From contig VYZI01000146.1 in the NCBI GenBank assembly GCA_013397695.1, forward strand, positions 1,074,209 to 1,138,208: a stretch of 64,000 nt of DNA, written 5' to 3'. The position numbers and the translations under genes are program-made. Source of the stretch: Centropus unirufus (lineage: Eukaryota; Chordata; Aves; Cuculiformes; Centropidae). Below are positions 41,001-50,000 of the stretch, in pieces. Under the pieces are notes generated by a model. That model ran no database searches, was not told the DNA's origin, and saw nothing but the letters and a program-made list of their open reading frames with translations. Numbering within the stretch: position 1 is the stretch's first letter; the number at the start of each line of letters is the position of its first letter.

Positions 41001-44000
41001 CAGTTATAAAAAGATGAAGGGTGTCAAAAATGTTTTCCATGTCTGAGAAAAAAGATAGATGGCAGAAGCCAACCTTTTTTTTTTTCCTGGTGATAAAATA
41101 GGTGGCAGGTTGAAAATAGAAATTTGCAATTTTAGACCAAAAATGTTTGAGAGTAGTCAGCCTAGGCAGTGAGGCAGTGGGATGCTTCTCTAAATCTGCA
41201 GACATCTGTGTAGCTCCAGCTATATATGTTATGTACACATGACACTATGCATTAACACTGTGTATTCATAAAGAAGGACTTGTAGCATCAGCATGAATCT
41301 GGAATTTGGGAGCCTGGTTCCTGATGGGTGAATGAAGGAGGCAAAATCCTTTTTCTCAATGTTTCTTTTTTAAAGCCTAAATTCTGTCATTGAAGAGAAG
41401 CTTTGCAAAATGTAGTTGGTTATGCCAGAGAAGAATGGTATATGGTGGCACTTTTGCAACCTGGCTTTTGAATATGCAAATATTTGCGTATGTGCTGAAA
41501 AAGCCTTACAAGCTTAGTCCAGAAGCAAAAATATTTCAAACTAGATAGTTGATAGTACTGTGATGTTTTGTAATCAGAAGGTCCATGAGCTCACCTAGCT
41601 AAAAATAAATACTTGGAGGGTTCATGCAAATTGTATAGGGGATTCCAATCTTGGCTTTTAATTGAAAAGCACAATAATCTATTCGAATTAGAAGTGATGG
41701 AACCAGACAAGGACAGTACCTTTGTTGCTTCAACTAGAATAAGCTCGCCTACCTCCAGGAACTCATGAGATGGTCTTGAATATTTCAAGTTGGCTCTTTT
41801 CCCCTCACATTGCACTTTATTATAATGAAGCTCATCATCCTCTGATGATCTGATGTTAGCCATTTATATTCAGCAAATGACACCATAATCAAGTTTTTTT
41901 CTCTTACTTTTTTTTAATCCATCACCTTGCACAATAATTAAAAACAACAGAGGGATCCTGTGCTTTTGTGCATATTGAACTGGTGCTGATCTCAGAGATG
42001 TTCTGGTGCAGTCAACACTCTAAAGCAGGAGTACAAAGGAACGTATTGGCTGATGAGAAGAAGCCCTGTGGCACTGACTCCGTGTAAATTGTTCCAGAGT
42101 GGGTATCGGTTCTGTCCAGGTAGAAAGGAGGAAAATTCAAGCTTTCATTTGTTAGTGTATAAGTTCAGCCTCCTCCAAAGTGGATGCAGAGGTTTTTTCC
42201 GCTTGTGTTAGCCACAAACATGAGCAGGTCTGGTTCAGTCTCAGTCTAGTCAGCTGTGCCTACTAAAGGGGTGCTCCCCATGCATCCACAGGTAGAAAAA
42301 TTTTGTAATCACAGCCAACCCTTTCCCTGTCTGATTACTTAATCAAAGCAGGAGCGGGTCAGGTTAGCACTGCCAGTGCTATTAATTTCTGTTACAATGA
42401 AACACTGGCAGTGCATTTCCACTTGTTCAAACTGCCTCCATGTAGCTGCAATGTTTGTATCGCCTGCTGTATACTCATAACACTATCCAGTGATAGGAGG
42501 AATACACGTAATTCTGTTGTCTCTGCCATTGGTCATAGGAATGTCTCTAACAAACAAAATTACTTATGGCCATTGGAGTTTTCTAGTGACAAAACCTAAG
42601 TAGAATGACAGAGTGAGCATTTTCCTTTTCTTCTTGCTTGGATGATATTTTTATACACTTTTATATGCAATTTTTTTAAATATTTGCTATTTTTATTGTA
42701 GGGTTCCGGTTGGGTTTTTACCAGACCTTCTGGTTGTCTACAGGCCCAGATTCTCACAGGAATATTTCCCTTCCCTTTTCTCCTCCCCCTTCTTCCCCAA
42801 TAGACAAAAGTCATTGCATTTGCAACATCAGCTTAGAGCAAAATAACACATAGGTCCTGATCACTCTTTTATTGAAATCAAACTTTTTTGATTGTGATTA
42901 CACTGAAATCAAATGAAGTTGCATGCAAAGTCCTGCTGGTCCCACCACAGCCTCTGGGACCAAAGACTAAATACTCAAAGCATATACAGCAAATTACACG
43001 CAGGGGAGCCTGTGTAAAGCCAATGCATCAGGGGGTACCGCCTTCCTTTGGTGTGGTAGGAGCTGCCTCCACCACAATGTCTTTAAATAAGACTGTACAT
43101 CTCTCTCCATTATTATGATGCTATTTCTTGTAGGCACTTCAATCAATGGCTTACCCTAGCGCACTGAATACCTTCAACAGGGAGGAAGGCTGAACATTGT
43201 CTTATCTGTTATGGTAGATTTCACTGCCCATTTGGTTAACCCTACAGTGACAGGTCCTAAATAAAGTTAAAAAACATTAAACCTATTGGTAGGAAAGATA
43301 AGGGGAAATTAACCAAACCCAAGGATCTCGGTTTGTAAAATAATCTTTTTTCAGCTGGCATTCTGCAGGGAATTCTATGTATGAAGTTGAACATAAACTT
43401 TAGAGTATGTTTATATTAGCAGAACTGATAATAGAGATGTCTTTCTTGAACTGAACTAAAATAAACCAAACCACAAACACTTGCTCTCTAACATTTTTCA
43501 AGGAAGAAAGAGGCAGATTATTATCTTTTTTTTTTGCACCAGAGGATAGAAAACAAGTTAAAATTCACCATGAAAGCAGAACTCAATGGAAACTGAGTAA
43601 CACTCAATGGAAGTTTTACTCCTGGGACTGGGTGGGTAGGGCAACAAAAAAAAATCAGAACAAAAATCCACATATTTGGTCTGTTAAGACTCAAGAGGAA
43701 AAAAAAAACGCTAAGCCAAAATGAATTATGTCATATAATGCTAAGTATTCTCAACCATTCTGAGAATAATATTAAACTATATGTATTTATTGTTAGGTCC
43801 TTTTTTTGAAAGAGGCTTGTGGTCTCTAAATTTATAAAACTTTTTTCAACATTCCAGTTTTTCTGTAAGTGAGTTCATGTACGTTCATCCTATTACCAAA
43901 TAAAATTGAGATCTCTGCTCCATTTGAATTAAAGTCCAAGAAGAGTTCATTTTGTTCTGGTGCTTTCTATATCTGATCCAGGCATGGTAATTGCTGTTTG

Positions 44001-47000
44001 CTTTCTGACATCCAGCTCCCTGCGGAGTACTAGTAATAATCAACTATTTCTGTTTTAAGCGCGGTGGAACATTGTTTGGACAGCAGTCATTGCTCACCAC
44101 TTGCCCCTGTGAGAAGGAAGAGGTTGTGACATTATTGAATTTCTAAAGACAGGGAAATTGAGATAGAGGATTTGAATGGTTTATTTAAGGACCCAGAGGC
44201 AAATCTCTCTCTGTTTGGAGATTAGATATGTCAACCTCACCTTTCCCTTTTCCTCTTTTGACTGAAATCACAGCCCATCTCTATCAACAACAGCTCGCCA
44301 CACATGCCCACTGAAACATTTGCTCACCTGATATTTGTATGTATGTGTGTCACTTGGAACATGAGTTTTGATCACACAGAGCTAATGTCTTGTGATCCAG
44401 TATTGCTTATAGACCTCCTTTTACAGCATTTCCCCTACATCTCCACATAACATCTCCTACAAAGGATCTTACTCCACAGGTAGTCTTTGGGCAGTGTCTG
44501 TGCAGCAGCCATCATACCACATAAGAATATTCCCATACTGCTACTGTTTTTCTATTCAATCTTTTCCTTAAAAGAGGAAAAAGTAATGATAAAGAGTGGC
44601 AGAGGCTGAGTCATTCTCTCCAAGGAGGATGTAAAATTCAGACGGTCAATACCAGCATGAAAGGTTTTGTACATTTCCTTTTTTTCTCCAGTTTTAATTC
44701 ACTCCTTTCCTCTCTGGGAAGTTCACTGGTATTGATTTCCTGAAGAATGTGTAATGTGTTCACCACTGTGCCTGCTTGTGTTCTTATACCTTACTGGCTT
44801 GGTTGAGTCTTCATGTGCCTCCAATCCTGCAAACAGAGATGAAGCTAAGCTGCCAGTTTCTGTTAGTTATTGATGTAGTATACTGTGATCTTCAAATAAA
44901 GAATGGTGACTACAGCATAAGCATAAGGGCAGAAAACATGGTTTGGCAAAGACTTCTAATGATTTGAGTGACTCACCTCCACTTGCAAAGACAGTATCTG
45001 TCCCTTCTCTGGTGCATGTAGCCAGTGACATAAATGCCTGGAGCCATTACGGAACAGTGGTTCCCAACGAGATGCCAGCTGCTTGCTGAACCACCACAGA
45101 AGCAAAGTAAGTACTGTGTAGGTGCCTTCAGAACTGCACCAGGCAACAAAACTGGTGATTTCCAGCTCTGTGAGGACACAGCGGTAGCTGAAAGGAAATC
45201 TTTCTCAGAGATGGCAACAATTCATAGTCCAAAAGTCAAGAATCTGAAGCTTCTGGAATCAATGACTCAGTATCTCCATCAAAACCCGGTAAGTGATAAA
45301 AAGAAGAAAGATGGGTTTAATATTGAATCCTTTAGATGGAAAAGTCCCCAGAAGTAAGTCTGCTTTCACAGTTAGCCTCGCCTAAAACCATGGATAAGAA
45401 ATGGCAGAAATATAACAATAAACCACTTTGTGGTGGCAGAACTACAAAAAGCATTTTCATGGCTGATGAGACTACTGTTCATCCATCTCTTCTAAAACCA
45501 CTCTTTCTTTTTAAAGGTCCAGCACGACATTCAGTTGACTTACCAGGCTCAGGTTCCTCAGCAAACCACCTTACATTGCCAGGTCAGTTGGTACCACCTC
45601 ACTCTAATTTGCTTATATGCGCATCTTTAGAAATAGGCATTCACAATGTTTACTGTTCAGGAGATGGGTATAAATAGATGCCTTGACTCCAGGAATGGCA
45701 GGACTTTTACACATATCATCAAAGAGTTAAACCTTTTATCTGGGACTGAACAAATGAACTGTTGTTTTTAATGGTCTTCACTGCATTTCAGGTTTTTTAA
45801 ACAAATGCCTTGTATTTTGTGACTTGCAGCACAGGTGCCACAAACTGTTTTAATTCAATTGCCAAATTAGCTTGGACCTTTATCGTATGGATATATATGC
45901 TGATGGGAAAAAAAGAGTCTGCTTTGTAGACCAAAGCATAGTTTTTTTTTTCTGTGACCTTCTCATCTACCCGATCCTGCTCTATTTCACCATGATAACC
46001 ACTTCCTTCAACTTTGTCTTACACAACTATCAGAAGAATGAGAGAGTAATATGAAGCAGTTAAAACAATGGCTTAGTGTGAACAAACTGTCAAGATACTA
46101 CCTTGGCACATGCATATACATATATGAGTAATTCAGTGCTGGTAAAAGAAAGAGTAAGTCTCAAGGAAGACAAAAATAAATCACCAAGAAAAAAGCCCCA
46201 AACCTTGAACAAAGTGCTGAAAAAGTTTTGCTATCTGTATTTTTATCAGTGGCTGCTGTGCCAGCAGATGAGGCATGCTGTGGCTCCATATATAGATGCC
46301 AGTGTGCAGTAGCATTTCTATGCTGTTTCAGCTCTCCAAGCTGTTATGGTGTGATGCTATTTCACAGATGTCACCTTAGCAGATTGTTTTCTCAGACACA
46401 GCTGCAACCGTAACTTGGGTGTAAGTAAGGAAAAGAACAAGCAGGAATGGGAGCGAGTTCCAAACACCATCATCCCTTAAGAAAACACTGTGCTCCATGG
46501 ATTACTGTTCTCCTCAACAATAAGAATGACTGTTCGCTGAAAGTGACAAACTGAGAAAATCAACTATGATCACCTTCAAAATAGTTCCCTTCTGAGTTGA
46601 CACACAGCTGTATACAATGCTGTCAACATTCAAAGCAATTTTGAATATAATTTTCTGAAAGGCTGTTGAGGATCTCTGTCATTTTTGCTTTCACAGCTTC
46701 TACAAAAAAAAAAAAAGTGTTCCTTTGAGCACTTGATCTTTGGGATATCTTTACCATAAGCCTCAGTCAATAACTGAAAAGTTTCCATTGCTGATTTCTT
46801 CAGTTTCACAAAAAAACATGGTGTTAACTCACTGTTCATTCTTGTACACTGAATTTTCCACCCAAGGGTAAAAAAAAATCTGTATTTGAACACACATCTA
46901 CTTGTATTGAGTGAAGTGATTGAGCTGAGCCTTTTCCCACTATGATAGGTTAGAACATATTCTATACCATCTCTTTGTCTTTCCCCTCCTACTCTTGGTC

Positions 47001-50000
47001 CCTGAGCTGCAGGGTAAGTCTCAGGTTTTTTTGTGTTGTACCTTGTACTTGTTCAGAGCTTGAAGACCAACATTACAATAAGAATGTAGAGAATATAAAT
47101 GCAGAAGAGAGGATTTTGCCATAAACTACCAGGTACTGTCTCTTTTTTATTGTGGACTTGCTAAATGACCTTATTCAAAACCTTCTTGTAGGCTCCAGTT
47201 TCCTCATCTGTTTGGGAATGATAACACTCCCTTTAAAGCTACCCAATCTAGGGATCCATAAAGTGTTATGATTAGAAGACCAGTAGTAGGGAGAATCTAC
47301 CTTCAGGAGAGGCGAGTGATCAACCTAATAATGTCTCCTTGTGCAAAAGAGCACTGTGAATTTGTTGCCAGTCCAGTCTTACTTCCAGTACCAATACTCT
47401 ATGGCAATCTCATGTCGAATTACAGGAAGGTGCCTTCCATCTGGAACCTACAGAAATGACTAGCTTTGTTTTGACACTCTTTCTACGGCACCTCCCACCA
47501 CAGTGTATGTTTTGGCATTGATTGGTTTAGGGACCCAGTCATTTTTTCCTATCTGGCTGTTTAACACGTGTACCTTCCTACCTCTGCCCTTTTACTGTGG
47601 CTTACACGATGGTTTACTCTGGTACAGTTTGCAAATCATCACTTCCCATGCAGCTATTTGAGTTCACTGCAGTGAGGGAATACATTAGTGTTTCATTCAT
47701 GGTGCATCACAGACCCTGAGGGACTGAGGCTGTTTAGGCTGGAGCAGAGGAGGCTGAAGGAAGACCTTATCACTCTCTACGACGACCTGGAAAGGAGGTT
47801 GTAGCAAGGTGGGTGCTGGTCCCTCCTCCCAAGCTACAAGTATTAGGATGAGATGAAGTAACTTCAAGTTGTGCCAAAGGAGATTTAGATTGGATATTAG
47901 AAAAAAATTCTCTACTGAAAGAGTGGTCAAGAATTGGAGCAGGCTCCCAGGGAGGTGATGAAGTCTTCATCCCTGGAGGTGTTCAAAAAGTGTGTAGATG
48001 TGACTCTCCAGGACACAATCTTGTAGGCATGGGGGTGTCGGGCTGACAGTTGGACTTAAAAAAATGACATTTTAATATTGTTGGGTTTTTTTAAAGGACA
48101 TGCATTTTTAACAAATAGAAGTATTTTTAACTATTTGCTTTAAAATGCTTGAAAAAGAGAAGGATTTGAGTCTTTTGCTGTGTCTTGTTCTGTTTTCTGA
48201 TCAGAGTGGAGTTGCTATGTGACAAGAAGATTGTTTGTTGCTGTAACAACTTTTAGTAGTTTGAAATATTCAAAATGAATATATAGTGTTTTTGTCAGTG
48301 GGCATCATTAGCAACTACTTCCTGTGCATTGCAACAGGGCAAAAACTATTTCAAATCAGTATATATCTAGGGAAGTCAGTGGAACCAGGAAAATTCCAAC
48401 TAAAATTTTAACAATAATGTACAATAATGCTTGTGGACTGTGGTGATGCATTCCCTGACTTCAAGCTCACATGAAATATCCATTATGCTTGAATAACCAA
48501 GGGCAGGCTTCTCAACAAAACATTTTTTTTCCTGTTCAGATTATTCATGAGACTGAAGCACCTGGCATTTTCTGGACTGTTAGTTCAAGTGATCATCCAC
48601 ACTGGGTTTTGGTGGGGTCTCTTGTTGACCTCACCCAGTGGATGCATGGCATGTCTTAGAACCACTTTAAAGGGAGGAACTTGTGGCAGTATTTGCTACT
48701 CCTGTAATATTTTGACTCATAGATAAATGGTTTAAACTGGGGCAAGCATGTTTCTTCACCTTCCCTCCTATGTTTGTGCCAAACAAGTCCCTCATGCATT
48801 GATTATGTCTGCTTATAGAAGCATCCATCACTGCTAACACGAAATAATAGCTTCTGGTAAAGTGCCTCGAGCTGTTAATCTAACTGGAGTTGCATGGAGC
48901 ATAATAGGCTGGTTCTGTGTTACCCATGGGGCGGGGTGAGAGGGATAGGGAAATTAACAATTCTTGTTACTTCATGTAACCACTCTACAAGTTGTGTTGT
49001 TCTCTGAAACCTGTTGGTCCTCTCTGAGTTTGCAGATATCCTGCAAATATCCTCAAATATTTGTAGATATTCTCAAATCCTGCCCCACTTTAACACAATA
49101 TTTAAGGTTTATCAGATCTAACCTACAGAGTTTTATAAAAAACTTAGAAGGAGATTACAAGCTTACACTCCTTTTTGCTTGGAAAAAGTCTTTGAAAATA
49201 CAGACAGTGGTGTGGTTCCCTAAGGAAGGTCCAAGGGTGGCATTAGGTTGGCAGCACCTGGAGTGCTACAAACAGAACCTAAAAATTAGTGTTGGGTGAG
49301 ATCTTCCTGCCAGCCTACACTAAGTTTTCTTTTGCAGTTGTCTTCTAAGTGGCAGCTCTGGCATTCATTCTTTCATTTGTTGTGACCATTATATCTTAAA
49401 GGATAAGAAGAAATACTGGATGGATGCTGTCCTAGCCAAATCAGGTTTGCACAGCTGCTGCTCTGTAATATTCTGGGTTGCAAGTTCTGCTGGCCAGAGG
49501 AAACAAAGTGGCTAATGCACTCATAGCCTCCTTGCTAAATCAATGTCTAAATAACACAGATAGTCTTTCTGAATGGTGTGACTTGTGTAACTATTCTAGT
49601 CTACATTGACACTGTCCAGAAACCTATTCTCTGCTTTCATTATCTCGATGATAGCCATCATCCAAAAAGTTAATTATTTATTTACCCCAAATAAAAAAAA
49701 AAAAAAAAAATTCATGCTGGTGTCAAGACTAGAAATTTATATCACTCCGTGCATGTAACTCCTGAGAATCATAGCCTATCAGAGGCCACAAAAACCTTGT
49801 GAGGTGAGTATTCTCATTTTTATTATTCCCATTTTACATGTGGAGAAACCGGGACAGATGTTAAATCCAAGTCACACAGGAAGCCAGAGAGAAAACTGGG
49901 CATAGAGCTCTAGAGTGCTGAGAGAGTCTTCTCCCCATCGCTCTAAAACACTAAAGCCTGAAGAAATTAAACATCATGGATCCCCTATATGGACTCCTGT

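Larger units (their letters stand above)
24388..45516 (+). other. PDE1C: 21-kb PDE1C intron holding alternative exons
   Basis: This long phase 1 intron lies between the ID-G codon and the final two coding exons. It contains a candidate cassette exon (24739-24795), an alternative terminal exon (37026), two faint MIR relics, a TTTTTG microsatellite, and a 12-bp inverted repeat at 42367-42414. Open frames up to about 140 codons occur on both strands (for example 25624-26010, 29974-30393 minus, 30340-30699) but show no domain. The remaining sequence appears unique and AT-rich. Confidence 0.88.

Noticed and set aside
45034..45357. 107-codon + frame 160 bases before PDE1C exon h
   Set aside because: No homology recognised and no suitable phase 1 acceptor and donor; the exon at 45517 accounts for the conserved sequence.
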